Shown here in pieces: positions 35,002 through 43,824 of a stretch of DNA of 64,000 nucleotides (position 1 is the stretch's first letter; each line of letters opens with the position of its first letter). The position numbers and the translations under genes are program-made. The notes beneath the pieces were generated by a model. The model ran no database searches, was not told the DNA's origin, and was given only the letters and a program-made list of their open reading frames with translations. This stretch comes from Paracoccaceae bacterium (lineage in GTDB: Bacteria; Pseudomonadota; Alphaproteobacteria; Rhodobacterales; Rhodobacteraceae): positions 1-64,000 of the forward strand of contig WFQE01000022.1 of the NCBI GenBank assembly GCA_015487165.1, written 5' to 3'.

Positions 35002-35934
35002 ATGACGATACTTGTTGCGGATATCGGTGGCACGAACACACGTCTCGCGCTTGCCAGGCGGGGGGGGATCATTGATCGCACCATTGCGTATTACCGGAAC
35101 GGCGACCACGCCTCGATTGGCGATATTCTCACGCAATACCTTGGTGCGGGGGATGTGCCTGATCGAATCGAGGCATGTTGTGTTGCGATCGCCGGGCCGG
35201 TGTTTGGTGGTCGCGGCCGCCTGACAAATATTGACTGGGAAATATCCGAGGCCGAGCTGAAATCGATTACCGGCGCCCCCTATGTGCGGGTTCTCAATGA
35301 CCTTACGGCGCTGGGCTTTGCGCTGGGCCACCTGCCTGACGCAAGTCAGCAATGTATTCGGCGGGCTGTTGGTGCGGGGGGTGGCAATGGGCAGTCGCTG
35401 GTCATCGGTATCGGAACGGGTTTCAATGTCTGCCCAGCGGTGACCTTGCCAAACGGCAAATCCATATGCCTGGAATCCGAAAGCGGCCATGCCGACCTGC
35501 CGGTGCGCCTTCGTGACACGCTGCATGACCATGTTGGTGCCGGTGCCAGTGTGTTCGAAACCCTGGAAGACCTGTTTTCAGGCGCGGGCCTGGCCCGGTT
35601 TCACAAGCTGCTCAGCAAGGGGGATGTTCGCACGCCAGAACAGATCACCGGCGCCGCTGATGGCCGGGCAACTGTTGAAACCTATGCGCAACTTGTGGCG
35701 ATCCTGTGTCAGGAACTTTTCCTGCGCCATTTTCCGCAGAGCGGCATCCATCTTGCGGGAAGTGTCGCGCGCGGCATTTTTGGTTCAAGGCCAGGTCAGG
35801 GCGCGTTTGCCGCGACAGATGCGAATATAAATTTTGCGCACCGGTATCTTGAGACACCCATTTACCTGCTGACCGATGACGCGGTCGCGCTGGCCGGATG
35901 TGTCCAGGCTGCCCTGGGCGGTGATGGCGGCTGA
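35002..35934 (+). CDS. glk: glucokinase
   Basis: A 310-residue kinase of the Glk (not ROK) family, phosphorylating glucose with ATP. The phosphate-binding loop ADIGGTNTRLALA is at residues 6-18. RLTNIDWEISEAEL with VRVLNDLTALGFAL follows, and GIGTGFNVCPAV marks the second ATP-binding motif. Its place 26 bases after the ABC ATPase gene supports glucose as the transported sugar. It converges on bhcR with one base between the stops. Confidence 0.9.
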   Translation: MTILVADIGGTNTRLALARRGGIIDRTIAYYRNGDHASIGDILTQYLGAGDVPDRIEACCVAIAGPVFGGRGRLTNIDWEISEAELKSITGAPYVRVLNDLTALGFALGHLPDASQQCIRRAVGAGGGNGQSLVIGIGTGFNVCPAVTLPNGKSICLESESGHADLPVRLRDTLHDHVGAGASVFETLEDLFSGAGLARFHKLLSKGDVRTPEQITGAADGRATVETYAQLVAILCQELFLRHFPQSGIHLAGSVARGIFGSRPGQGAFAATDANINFAHRYLETPIYLLTDDAVALAGCVQAALGGDGG

Positions 35935-35935
35935 T

Positions 35936-36787
35936 TCAGGCGATGTCTTTCCCGGCCACCGCCCCGCGTAGTTTACCCCCGATCATTTCGGTGATGCGCT
36001 CGGCGGCTTTTCTGACGATCGGCCCGGTGGACAGGATGACTTCGTCTGAAAATCGCACGGCCGGACCCGATACCGAAATGCCGGCAATGGTTTCACCAAA
36101 GGCATTATAGATCGGCGCCGCGACACAGCGCATACCGCTATAGCGTTCTTCATTGTCCAGCGCCCATCCTCGCTTGCGACTGGTTTCCAGATCCCGAAAC
36201 AACGCATCCGCCGATGTCAGGGTGTTGGGCGTAAACCGTCGAAGACCGGTTTTCCGGAGGGTCTTTTCAACGTCCTTGCGCTCCATATTGGCCAACAGGG
36301 CCTTGCCGATGCCTGACGCGTGCATTTCCGAGCGGGTTCCGGGGCGAAAAAAGGCGCGTATGGGGTTGTGGGTTTCGACCTGGCTGACAAACACCACATG
36401 CGTGCCGTCCATGATGCCCAGATTGGCCGTCTCGCCCGTTTCCTGCATCAGTTTTCGCATGGTGTCGCGCGCGGCATCCACCAGATTGGTGCGCACCAGA
36501 TATGAACTGCCCACCCGAAAGGCGCCGACCCCGATCATCCATTCCTGGGTGTTTTCGTCAAATTCGACAAAGCCGTGGTTCTGAAGTGTCGCAAGCACCC
36601 GGTGCGCCGTCGAGGGCGGCATTCCCGCCTGAAGCGCAAGCTCGCTGAGGGTGGCGCCGTTGACCCTGGCGAGGGCCTCCAGAATCAGAAGGCCCCGGTC
36701 GAGGGCCTGGACTGTCGAGGCACCGTTTTCCTTGCGAATCGACCTGGGCCTGCCGCGTTTCCTCGTGCCATTATTCTGCTCGTTCAA
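35936..36787 (-). CDS. bhcR: IclR-family regulator of the beta-hydroxyaspartate cycle
   Basis: A 283-residue IclR regulator: winged helix (about 22-85, TVQALDRGLLILEALARVNG, then LSELALQAGMPPSTAHRVLA) and a C-terminal effector domain (about 100-270). In Paracoccus denitrificans the IclR protein BhcR, divergent from bhcABCD, binds the bhc promoter and responds to glyoxylate; the identical arrangement here gives the name. The start is TTG at 36787, with AAGGAG seven bases upstream; a TTG at 36823 would be longer but lacks a binding site. Confidence 0.88.
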   Translation of the reverse strand: MNEQNNGTRKRGRPRSIRKENGASTVQALDRGLLILEALARVNGATLSELALQAGMPPSTAHRVLATLQNHGFVEFDENTQEWMIGVGAFRVGSSYLVRTNLVDAARDTMRKLMQETGETANLGIMDGTHVVFVSQVETHNPIRAFFRPGTRSEMHASGIGKALLANMERKDVEKTLRKTGLRRFTPNTLTSADALFRDLETSRKRGWALDNEERYSGMRCVAAPIYNAFGETIAGISVSGPAVRFSDEVILSTGPIVRKAAERITEMIGGKLRGAVAGKDIA

Positions 36788-37007
36788 GGGTATTCTCCTT
36801 GGTCTTGTTGCCGGAATCTTCAATTTTTCTATTAATAAAAAAGTTTTCCAGAAATGCCTATTTCGGAATTTGAAAAATGAAAAATGGTGAATTTACAGAT
36901 TAGTAGCAATTTATATCCAAAATTAGAAATGTTTTTCAAAAAAATTGTAAATTTGTTGGAACTGGGCAACAATCAAGGTCAGACAAGATATCAACAAAGG
37001 ATTCGCC
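36788..37007 (+). promoter_or_regulatory. AT-rich divergent bhcR/bhcA control region
   Basis: This 220-base gap is markedly more AT-rich than anything around it. It holds an imperfect inverted repeat, TTCCAGAAAT (36846-36855) with ATTTCGGAA (36860-36868), of the size IclR proteins bind. It also holds a perfect long-range pair TTTGAAAAA (36869-36877) and TTTTTCAAA (36932-36940). It should contain both promoters and the BhcR operator. Confidence 0.6.
36846..36868 (+). promoter_or_regulatory. candidate BhcR operator (inverted repeat)
   Basis: The arms TTCC(A)GAAAT and ATTTCGGAA are complementary apart from a single extra A in the left arm, separated by four bases. IclR-family operators are often such A/T-cored TTCC/GGAA palindromes. 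The position between bhcR and bhcA fits. Confidence 0.45.
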
Positions 37008-38198
37008 ATGTCAGGCCAGAACCCGGTTTTCATTCCGGGCCCGACAAATATCCCCGACCCGATCCGCCATGCCATGGCGGTGCAGACGATGGATCACCGC
37101 GCGCCGGATTTCGCCACAACCCTGCGCCCGGTGCTGGCGGACCTCAAGCGCCTGTTCAAGACGGAAACGGCCGAGATCATCACCTTCCCCTCCAGCGGCA
37201 CGGGCGGCTGGGAGGCGGCTGTGACCAATACGCTCAGCCCCGGCGACAAGGTGCTGGTCGCGCGCTATGGCATGTTCAGCCACCGCTGGATCGACCTTTG
37301 TCAGCGGCATTTCCTGGATGTCGAGGTGATCGAATGCGAATGGGGCACGGGCGCCCCCGCCGACCTGTTTGCCGAACGCCTGGCGGCAGATACCGATCAT
37401 CGGATCAAGGCGGTGCTGGTCACCCATAACGAAACCGCAACCGGGGTATTGTCCGATATCAGAGCCGTGCGCGCGGCCCTGGATGGCTGCGATCACCCGG
37501 CGATGCTGTATGTCGATTGCGTCAGCTCGCTGGCCTCGATGGATTTCCGCATGGATGAATGGGGCGTCGATCTGGCGATTTCGGGCTCGCAAAAGGGGCT
37601 GATGCTGGCCGCCGGCATGGCCATTGTCGCCGTCAGCCAGAAGGCCATGAAAGCCACCGAAATCGCCACCAGTCCGCGCTGTTATTTCGATTTTCGGGAC
37701 ATGCTGAAGGCCAACGCAGCCGCAGGTTACCCCTATACGCCGCCTTTGCAGCTGATATTCGGCCTGCGCAAAAGCCTTGAGATGCTGTTTGACGAGGGGC
37801 TGGACAATGTCTTTGGCCGCCACCACCGCCTTGCCGAGGGCGTGCGCCGCGCGGTTGCCGCCTGGGGGCTGGAACTGGTGGCGAAATCGCCCGAGCTGTA
37901 TTCGGATTCCGTCACCGCGATTTACGTGCCCGAAGGGTTCAATGCCGACGCGCTGGTGAACCACGCCTATGATGCCTATGGCGTTTCCTTTGGCGTGGGG
38001 CTGGGTGAGATGGCCGGCCGCGCCTTTCGCATCGGCCATCTGGGCGCGCTGACCGATGTCATGGTTCTGTCGGGGCTGGCGACCATCGAGATGGCCATGA
38101 AGGACCTCGACTATCCGATCACGCTGGGCAGCGGGGTTGCGGCGGCGCAGGAGTATTTCCGCGCAACCGCCCGCGCCGCCATGTCGAACGCCGCCTGA
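37008..38198 (+). CDS. bhcA: aspartate-glyoxylate aminotransferase BhcA
   Basis: A 396-residue class V aminotransferase that transfers the amino group of aspartate to glyoxylate, yielding oxaloacetate and glycine, the first step of the beta-hydroxyaspartate cycle. The start FIPGPTNIPDPIRHAMAVQT with MDHRAPDF and the PLP-lysine motif SGSQKGLMLAAGMAIVAVS (about 198-216) match the family. It leads bhcABCD. Serine-glyoxylate aminotransferase is the nearest alternative, but the four-gene context decides. Confidence 0.93.
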   Translation: MSGQNPVFIPGPTNIPDPIRHAMAVQTMDHRAPDFATTLRPVLADLKRLFKTETAEIITFPSSGTGGWEAAVTNTLSPGDKVLVARYGMFSHRWIDLCQRHFLDVEVIECEWGTGAPADLFAERLAADTDHRIKAVLVTHNETATGVLSDIRAVRAALDGCDHPAMLYVDCVSSLASMDFRMDEWGVDLAISGSQKGLMLAAGMAIVAVSQKAMKATEIATSPRCYFDFRDMLKANAAAGYPYTPPLQLIFGLRKSLEMLFDEGLDNVFGRHHRLAEGVRRAVAAWGLELVAKSPELYSDSVTAIYVPEGFNADALVNHAYDAYGVSFGVGLGEMAGRAFRIGHLGALTDVMVLSGLATIEMAMKDLDYPITLGSGVAAAQEYFRATARAAMSNAA

Positions 38199-38213
38199 GG
38201 AGGGATGCCCTTG

Positions 38214-39161
38214 ATGCAGATACCCACCTATGAAGATGTCGTTGCCGCCCACGAGCGCATCCGTCCCCATGTGCATGAAACCTCGGTTCTGACCTCGACC
38301 TATTTCAATGGTCTGACCGGCGCCGAGCTGTTCTTCAAATGCGAGAATTTTCAAAAGGCCGGCGTGTTCAAGGCGCGCGGGGCCAGCAATGCCGTCTTCT
38401 CACTCACGGAAGACCAGGCAGCCCGTGGTGTCGCAACCCACAGTTCCGGCAACCACGGGCTGTCGCTGTCCTATGCGGCCGGGCGGCGCGGCATCCCGTG
38501 CCATGTGGTCATGCCCCGCACCGCGCCCGAGGCCAAGAAACAGGCCGTGCGTGGCTATGGCGGCACGATCACCGAATGCGAACCCTCGACCAGCAGCCGT
38601 GAAGAGGTGTTTGCGCAGGTCGTGGCCGAAACCGGTGCCGAATTCGTGCATCCCTATAATGACCCGCGCGTCATCGCGGGGCAGGGGACATGTTCGCGCG
38701 AGCTGCTGTCGCAGGTGGACGGGCTTGATGCCGTGATCGCCCCGATCGGCGGCGGCGGCATGGTGTCGGGCACCTGCCTGACGCTGTCCAATATCGCACC
38801 GGATGTGGAAATCCTTGCCGCCGAGCCGAAACAGGCCGATGACGCATACCGCAGTTTCAAGGCCGGCCACATCATCGCCGATGACGCGCCAGAGACGGTC
38901 GCCGATGGCCTGAAGGTGCCGCTCAAGGAACTGACCTGGCATTTCGTCAGCAACCACGTGACCGACATCCTGCTGGCCGAAGAGGACGAGATCATCGACG
39001 CCATGTATCTGATCTGGCAGCGCATGAAGATCGTGGTCGAGCCATCCAGCGCGGTGACGCTGGCCACCATCCTGAAAAACAGGGACCGGTTTGCAGGCAA
39101 GCGCGTGGGCGTGATCCTGACCGGGGGCAATGTCGATCTGAAAAAACTGCCCTGGATGTGA
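38214..39161 (+). CDS. bhcB: beta-hydroxyaspartate dehydratase BhcB
   Basis: A 315-residue PLP enzyme of the serine/threonine dehydratase fold that removes water from (2R,3S)-beta-hydroxyaspartate, giving iminosuccinate. The PLP lysine lies in VFKARGASNAVFSL (about 47-60), with HSSGNHGLSLSYAAG and a phosphate-binding GGGGM loop. GGAGGG at 38199-38204 sits nine bases before the ATG at 38214, which is therefore preferred over ATG 38205, immediately adjacent to it. Confidence 0.92.
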   Translation: MQIPTYEDVVAAHERIRPHVHETSVLTSTYFNGLTGAELFFKCENFQKAGVFKARGASNAVFSLTEDQAARGVATHSSGNHGLSLSYAAGRRGIPCHVVMPRTAPEAKKQAVRGYGGTITECEPSTSSREEVFAQVVAETGAEFVHPYNDPRVIAGQGTCSRELLSQVDGLDAVIAPIGGGGMVSGTCLTLSNIAPDVEILAAEPKQADDAYRSFKAGHIIADDAPETVADGLKVPLKELTWHFVSNHVTDILLAEEDEIIDAMYLIWQRMKIVVEPSSAVTLATILKNRDRFAGKRVGVILTGGNVDLKKLPWM

Positions 39162-39182
39162 TCCGGGCAAGGAGGAATGACC

Positions 39183-40340
39183 ATGAAGGACATGAATTTC
39201 GAGGAATACGAGGTCGGCTACAACATTCCCGCCAAGCCGGGGATGAGCTTTGACGAAATCCAGACCCCCTGCCTGATCATCGACATGGATCAGCTGGAAA
39301 AGAATCTGGACAAGATGCAGGCGGATGCCGACGCGATGGGGATGCGTCTGCGCATACATGGCAAGATGCACAAATCGGCCGATGTTGCAAAGATGCAGAT
39401 CGAACGCGGCGCCTGTGGCATCTGCTGCCAGAAGGTAAGCGAGGCCGAGGCCTTTGCCCGCAATGGCATCAAGGACATTCTGGTCTCGAACCAGGTGCGC
39501 GACCCCGCCAAGATCGACCGCCTTGCGCGCCTGCCGAAACTGGGCGTGCGCACGCTGGTCTGTGTGGATGATCCCGAAAACGTGGCCGATCTTTCTGCCG
39601 CTGCCGAAAAGCATGGGACCGAGATCGAATGCCTGGTCGAAATCGACTGCGGCGCCGGGCGTTGCGGGGTGACGACCTCTCAGGATGTGGTCAATATTGC
39701 CAAGCTGATCGATGCGGCTCCGGGGCTGAAATTTTCCGGCATTCAGGCCTATCAGGGCGCGATGCAGCATCTCGATCGTTATGAGGACCGCAAGGAAAAG
39801 ATCGATATCGCCGTTGCCATGGTCAAGGACGCCGTTCAGGCGCTGAAATCGCAGGGGCTGGAATGCGACATCATTGGTGGCGGTGGCACTGGCAGCTATT
39901 ATTTCGAGGGCGCCTCGGGCGTTTATAACGAGCTGCAATGTGGCTCTTACGCCTTCATGGATGCCGATTACGGCCGCATCCTGGATGAAAACGGCGTGCC
40001 GATCGGCGAAAGCCAGTTTGCCAGCTCGCTGTTCCTGCTGACCTCGGTGATGAGCCATGCGAAGGCCGACAAGGCGGTGGTCGATGCCGGCCTCAAGGCC
40101 CAGTCGGTCGATAGCGGCCTGCCCAAGGTTCATGGGATCGAGGGCGTCGAATATATCAAATGTTCCGACGAACACGGCGTGATCGCCGACCCCGAGGGCA
40201 AGCTGCAGATCAACCAGAAGATCAAGCTGATCCCCGGCCATTGCGACCCCACCTGCAATGTCCACGACTGGTATGTGCTGGTGCGCGGCGACAAGGTCGA
40301 GGACGTGATCCCGGTGACGGCAAGGGGGCTGGCCTACTGA
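39183..40340 (+). CDS. bhcC: beta-hydroxyaspartate aldolase BhcC
   Basis: A 385-residue PLP aldolase of the D-threonine aldolase (alanine racemase-like) fold that condenses glycine with glyoxylate to beta-hydroxyaspartate. The PLP-lysine region is HGKMHKSADVAKMQIERGA (about 59-77). Metal-binding candidates lie at the C-terminus in IPGHCDPTCNVHDW. GGAGG ends seven bases before the ATG at 39183, better than the in-frame ATG at 39177. Its stop overlaps the bhcD start by one base. Confidence 0.92.
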   Translation: MKDMNFEEYEVGYNIPAKPGMSFDEIQTPCLIIDMDQLEKNLDKMQADADAMGMRLRIHGKMHKSADVAKMQIERGACGICCQKVSEAEAFARNGIKDILVSNQVRDPAKIDRLARLPKLGVRTLVCVDDPENVADLSAAAEKHGTEIECLVEIDCGAGRCGVTTSQDVVNIAKLIDAAPGLKFSGIQAYQGAMQHLDRYEDRKEKIDIAVAMVKDAVQALKSQGLECDIIGGGGTGSYYFEGASGVYNELQCGSYAFMDADYGRILDENGVPIGESQFASSLFLLTSVMSHAKADKAVVDAGLKAQSVDSGLPKVHGIEGVEYIKCSDEHGVIADPEGKLQINQKIKLIPGHCDPTCNVHDWYVLVRGDKVEDVIPVTARGLAY

Positions 40341-41305
40341 TGCTGATCGTATCCGAGGAAACCTGCCAGAAGGTCGTGACCCGCAAGGCCGCCTATGATG
40401 CGGTCGAGGCCGTGTTCGGGGCCATGGCGCGGGGTGATGCGTGGAACTTTCCGGTGGTGCGCGAGGCCATCGGGCATGCGGATGCGCTGTATGGTTTCAA
40501 GTCGGGTTTTGACCGGGCCGGGCTGACGCTGGGCGTCAAGGCGGGGGGCTATTGGCCCCATAACATGGACAAGGGGCTGACCAACCACCAGTCGACCGTG
40601 TTCCTGTTCGATCCCGACACCGGGCAGCTGTCGGCGCTGGTTGGCGGCAACTACCTGACGGCGGTGCGCACGGCGGCGTCAAGCTCGATCTCGATCAACC
40701 ATCTTGCGCGCAAGGATTCAAAGGTGCTCGGCATGGTCGGGGCCGGTCATCAGGCGCAGTTCCAGCTGCGCGCCGCCGCCGAGCAACGCAATTTCGAGCG
40801 CGTCATCGCCTGGAACTATCACCCCGACATGCTGCCGTCTCTGGGCAAGGTGGCGGCCGAGCTGGGCTTGCCCTTTGAGGCAGTCGAACGCGAACAGCTG
40901 GGCGCCGAGGCCGATGTCATCGTGTCGATTACCTCGGCCCATGATGCGCTGTTGATGAAGGGCTGGATCAAACCGGGCACGCATATCGCCTGCATGGGCA
41001 CCGACACCAAGGGTAAACAAGAGCTCGATCCCGAACTGGTGGCTGCGGCGACGGTGTTCACCGACGAGATCGCCCAGTCGATCACCATTGGCGAAACCCA
41101 GCATGCGGTAGCTGCGGGCCTGTTGGCCGAGGACGACATCACGCCCATCGGCATGGTCATCAATGGCGATCATCCGGGCCGCACATCGGATGACGAGATC
41201 ACCCTTTTCGACGGCACCGGCGTGGGCTTGCAGGATCTCGCCGTTGCGTCGGTTGCGGCGCGGCTGGCGCAGGAACAGGGCGAAGCACAGGAAATCACGC
41301 TTTGA
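40340..41305 (+). CDS. bhcD: iminosuccinate reductase BhcD
   Basis: A 321-residue member of the ornithine cyclodeaminase/mu-crystallin family that reduces iminosuccinate to aspartate with NAD(P)H, closing the cycle. The Rossmann motif GMVGAGHQAQFQLRAAAEQ lies at about 131-149, and LTAVRTAASSSISINHLA is the conserved substrate region. TGATG coupling to bhcC and family order identify it. Confidence 0.93.
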   Translation: MLIVSEETCQKVVTRKAAYDAVEAVFGAMARGDAWNFPVVREAIGHADALYGFKSGFDRAGLTLGVKAGGYWPHNMDKGLTNHQSTVFLFDPDTGQLSALVGGNYLTAVRTAASSSISINHLARKDSKVLGMVGAGHQAQFQLRAAAEQRNFERVIAWNYHPDMLPSLGKVAAELGLPFEAVEREQLGAEADVIVSITSAHDALLMKGWIKPGTHIACMGTDTKGKQELDPELVAAATVFTDEIAQSITIGETQHAVAAGLLAEDDITPIGMVINGDHPGRTSDDEITLFDGTGVGLQDLAVASVAARLAQEQGEAQEITL

Positions 41306-41358
41306 ACTGGATACGGCAGGAACAAATGCAGGAGGAACCCATCGGGAAGTGAACGAGA

Positions 41359-41375
41359 TCGCCGCTTAGCGGCGA
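41359..41375 (+). terminator. hairpin between bhcD and the TRAP binding-protein gene
   Basis: TCGCCGC (41359-41365) and GCGGCGA (41369-41375) form a perfect seven-base stem with TTA loop in the 102-base gap before the TRAP genes. It is followed by AAGGAATTT, not a T-tract. It may separate expression levels of bhcABCD and the transporter, leaving them in one transcript. Confidence 0.4.
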
Positions 41376-41407
41376 AAGGAATTTGTCAGTGAACAGGGAG
41401 GAAAACC

Positions 41408-42511
41408 ATGACAAAGACAACCAACAGACGCGATTTCCTTATGAAATCAGCGGCCGCAGCAGCAGGGGCGGGCGCACTTGCCGCGCCGTCTCTGGCGACC
41501 GCCGCCGGACAGACCATCACCTGGAAGCTCCAGACATCATGGCCCGGCGGTATCGGCTTGCAGATCTTCAAGGATTGGTGCCACTCGATCGAGGAACGCA
41601 CCTCGGGTCAGCTGAAATTCATTCCCTTTGGCGCCAAGGATGTCGTCGGTGATTTCCAGCTGTTCGACGCGGTGAAAAATGGCGTTCTCGATGCCATGAA
41701 CCCGTTCACGCTGTATTGGGCCGGCCGGATTCCGGCGGCTGTGTTCCTGAGCTCGTATCCGATGGGTCTGCGTAACCCCGGTGAATGGGACACCTTCTAT
41801 TACGGTCTTGGCGGGCTGGAAATGGCGCGCAAGCTGTTTGCCGATCAGGGGATGTATTATGTCGGCCCCGTACAGCACGGGCCCAACATCATCCACTCCA
41901 AGGTGCCGATCCGTTCGGTTGACGACTTCCGCGGCCGCAAGATGCGCCTTCCCGGCGGTATGGTCGCCGAGGTGTTCCAGGAACTGGGCGCCAAGACGAC
42001 GCTGCTTCCGGGTTCGGAGATCTTCCCGGCACTGGAAAAGGGCACGATCGACGTGGCCGACTATGTGGGCCCCGCGATCAACTATGCGCTGGGCTTCAGC
42101 CAGGTGACCAAATACATCTCGATGGGCCCGCCGGGAATGATGTCGGTTTACCAGCCTGTCGACCTGATGGACATCACCGTCGGCATGAAGTCGTGGAACG
42201 CGCTGCCGCCCGAGATGAAAGTCTTTGTCGAGGCCGAGGTGCATCGTTATTCCGACCTGCACCATGCCGCGATCCAGGCCGCCGACCAGGAAGCCTGGAA
42301 GAAGTTCGAGGCAGACGGCACCGAGGTTACCCGCCTCAGCACCGACGATGTCGAGGTCATCACCGAAATCGCCGTGCGTCGCTGGTATGCCTGGGCCAAC
42401 AAGGACAAGGCCGCAGCCCAGATCTTCAAGACGCAGCTCGATTACATGATGTCGCCGTCGCTGGGTTATGTGACCGAAGACATGATCGCGGGCCAGACGC
42501 TCAAGCTCTGA
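41408..42511 (+). CDS. TRAP transporter substrate-binding protein (DctP type)
   Basis: A 367-residue periplasmic receptor with a twin-arginine-like leader (NRRDFLMKS, residues 6-14, then an Ala-rich hydrophobic run to about 33). The mature protein starts ITWKLQTSWPGGIGLQIFKD and has the DctP signature RKMRLPGGMVAEVFQELGAK with a conserved substrate-binding Arg. Location directly after bhcABCD suggests uptake of a cycle-related small acid such as glycolate, a keto acid or hydroxyaspartate. That is inference. Confidence 0.88.
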   Translation: MTKTTNRRDFLMKSAAAAAGAGALAAPSLATAAGQTITWKLQTSWPGGIGLQIFKDWCHSIEERTSGQLKFIPFGAKDVVGDFQLFDAVKNGVLDAMNPFTLYWAGRIPAAVFLSSYPMGLRNPGEWDTFYYGLGGLEMARKLFADQGMYYVGPVQHGPNIIHSKVPIRSVDDFRGRKMRLPGGMVAEVFQELGAKTTLLPGSEIFPALEKGTIDVADYVGPAINYALGFSQVTKYISMGPPGMMSVYQPVDLMDITVGMKSWNALPPEMKVFVEAEVHRYSDLHHAAIQAADQEAWKKFEADGTEVTRLSTDDVEVITEIAVRRWYAWANKDKAAAQIFKTQLDYMMSPSLGYVTEDMIAGQTLKL

Positions 42512-42530
42512 TGCCCTTGTTTTGAAAGCA

Positions 42531-42560
42531 GGCTTATCCGGTTTCAAGACCGGGTAGGCC
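42531..42560 (+). terminator. stem-loop between TRAP receptor and small-permease genes
   Basis: Bases 42531-42542 can pair with 42549-42560 (twelve pairs including two G-U) across a TTCAAG loop. As after many binding-protein genes, this would stabilise the receptor mRNA or attenuate read-through to the membrane subunits. Confidence 0.5.
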
Positions 42561-42609
42561 GACTGATTTATCACTCATAACAATCCGGTGGTCTTACGGG
42601 AGAGAGCCC

Positions 42610-43824
42610 ATGCCGAGCGTCGAGTTCGTCTTACCGCATTGGTTATACTGGTCGGGTCTGGTCATATTCCCGCTGATAGCCATGTATCTGTCGCGGCAGA
42701 TACAACCGACACCAGGGTCGCGTTCGATCGGTGTCGCTTATTTCATATGGTTGGTCGGGGGCTTGTTCGGCTTTCACCGGCTGTATCTCAAGAACAGGTG
42801 GGGTTTTTTATACTGGCCGCTTTTTGCCGTGATCCTGTATGCCAACGGGATCGAACGCGAGGTGCGCGTTGTCTACTCCGACGCTGTTGCCGCAGTCGAG
42901 GCAATCGACAAGTCAGTCGAGCGTTCCCAGGCCCGCATCAAGAAGGCCGATGCGATCATCGCGCGGACAAACAGCGCAATCGCAAAGCTGCCTGCCGATG
43001 ACGAACGTGCCCGCGCCCGGCTTGAGCGCAAGATCAAGAAGCAGGAAACACGCAAGCAAAAGGCAATCGCCAAGATCGCAGAGCTGAAGGCCGAGGTTCA
43101 AGGCCTGCGCCCCAAGATCGAAGAAGCATCAAAGCTGCGCGAAAAATGGTCTTACACGGCCTTTTACGCATTTCTGATCATCCTCGCCTTCATGGCCATC
43201 GACGCCATATTGATGCGCCGAATGCTGCGCCAGGCGCTGGAAAAACTGCGGGAACATCCGGATGACCCGATCGACCGCGAAATCCTGAAGGATGACCGCC
43301 TGCTGGCAGGAAAGGGCATCTTTGGCGCGATCGACCGTCTGTCGCTGTTCACGGGCGAATTTGTCGCCTTCTGGTCGGTGATCGCGGTGTTCGCCTATTA
43401 CTACGAGGTCATCGTGCGCTATGTCTTCAACTCTCCCACCAACTGGGTGCATGAGGGCATGTTCCTGATGTTCGGGATGCAATACATGATTGCGGGCGCC
43501 TATGCGATGCTGACCGAAAGCCATGTGCGCGTGGACATCTTCTATGCCAAGTTCAGCCCGCGCGGAAAGGCGATCACGGATCTCATCACCTCGGTCTTTT
43601 TCTTCATCTTTGCCGGCACGCTGCTGTGGACGGGCATGATCTTTGCGGCCGATTCCATTGGTCAGCACGAGGTCAGCTTTACCGAATGGGCAATCCAGTA
43701 CTGGCCGGTCAAGGTCACAATCGTCATTGGTGCCGCGCTGCTGATCCTGCAGGGCATATCAAAGCTGGCCAAGGACATATCACTCGTCTTTTCACCGGAA
43801 CGGGAGCTGACCAATGGGTCTTGA
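42610..43824 (+). CDS. TRAP small permease with N-terminal TM2 domain and coiled coil
   Basis: A 404-residue protein, at least twice the usual DctQ length. Residues about 15-80 form two membrane helices with GGLFGFHRLYLKNRWG, the pattern of a TM2 domain. Residues 95-175 are a strongly charged coiled coil (Lys/Glu/Ala/Arg heptads). A third helix lies at about 180-200. The C-terminal part (about 240-395) is a standard DctQ with four helices. The gene overlaps the DctM gene by eleven bases, so this fused form is the small subunit of the transporter. What the extra half does is unknown. Confidence 0.88.
   Translation: MPSVEFVLPHWLYWSGLVIFPLIAMYLSRQIQPTPGSRSIGVAYFIWLVGGLFGFHRLYLKNRWGFLYWPLFAVILYANGIEREVRVVYSDAVAAVEAIDKSVERSQARIKKADAIIARTNSAIAKLPADDERARARLERKIKKQETRKQKAIAKIAELKAEVQGLRPKIEEASKLREKWSYTAFYAFLIILAFMAIDAILMRRMLRQALEKLREHPDDPIDREILKDDRLLAGKGIFGAIDRLSLFTGEFVAFWSVIAVFAYYYEVIVRYVFNSPTNWVHEGMFLMFGMQYMIAGAYAMLTESHVRVDIFYAKFSPRGKAITDLITSVFFFIFAGTLLWTGMIFAADSIGQHEVSFTEWAIQYWPVKVTIVIGAALLILQGISKLAKDISLVFSPERELTNGS

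Noticed and set aside
37011-38354. A 447-residue minus-strand open frame opposite bhcA
   Set aside because: Shadow of the aminotransferase gene with no supporting start signal.
38400-40265. A 621-residue minus-strand open frame across bhcB and bhcC
   Set aside because: The plus-strand genes are clearly recognisable enzymes; the antisense product is rich in His/Gln/Asp from codon mirroring and has no family features.
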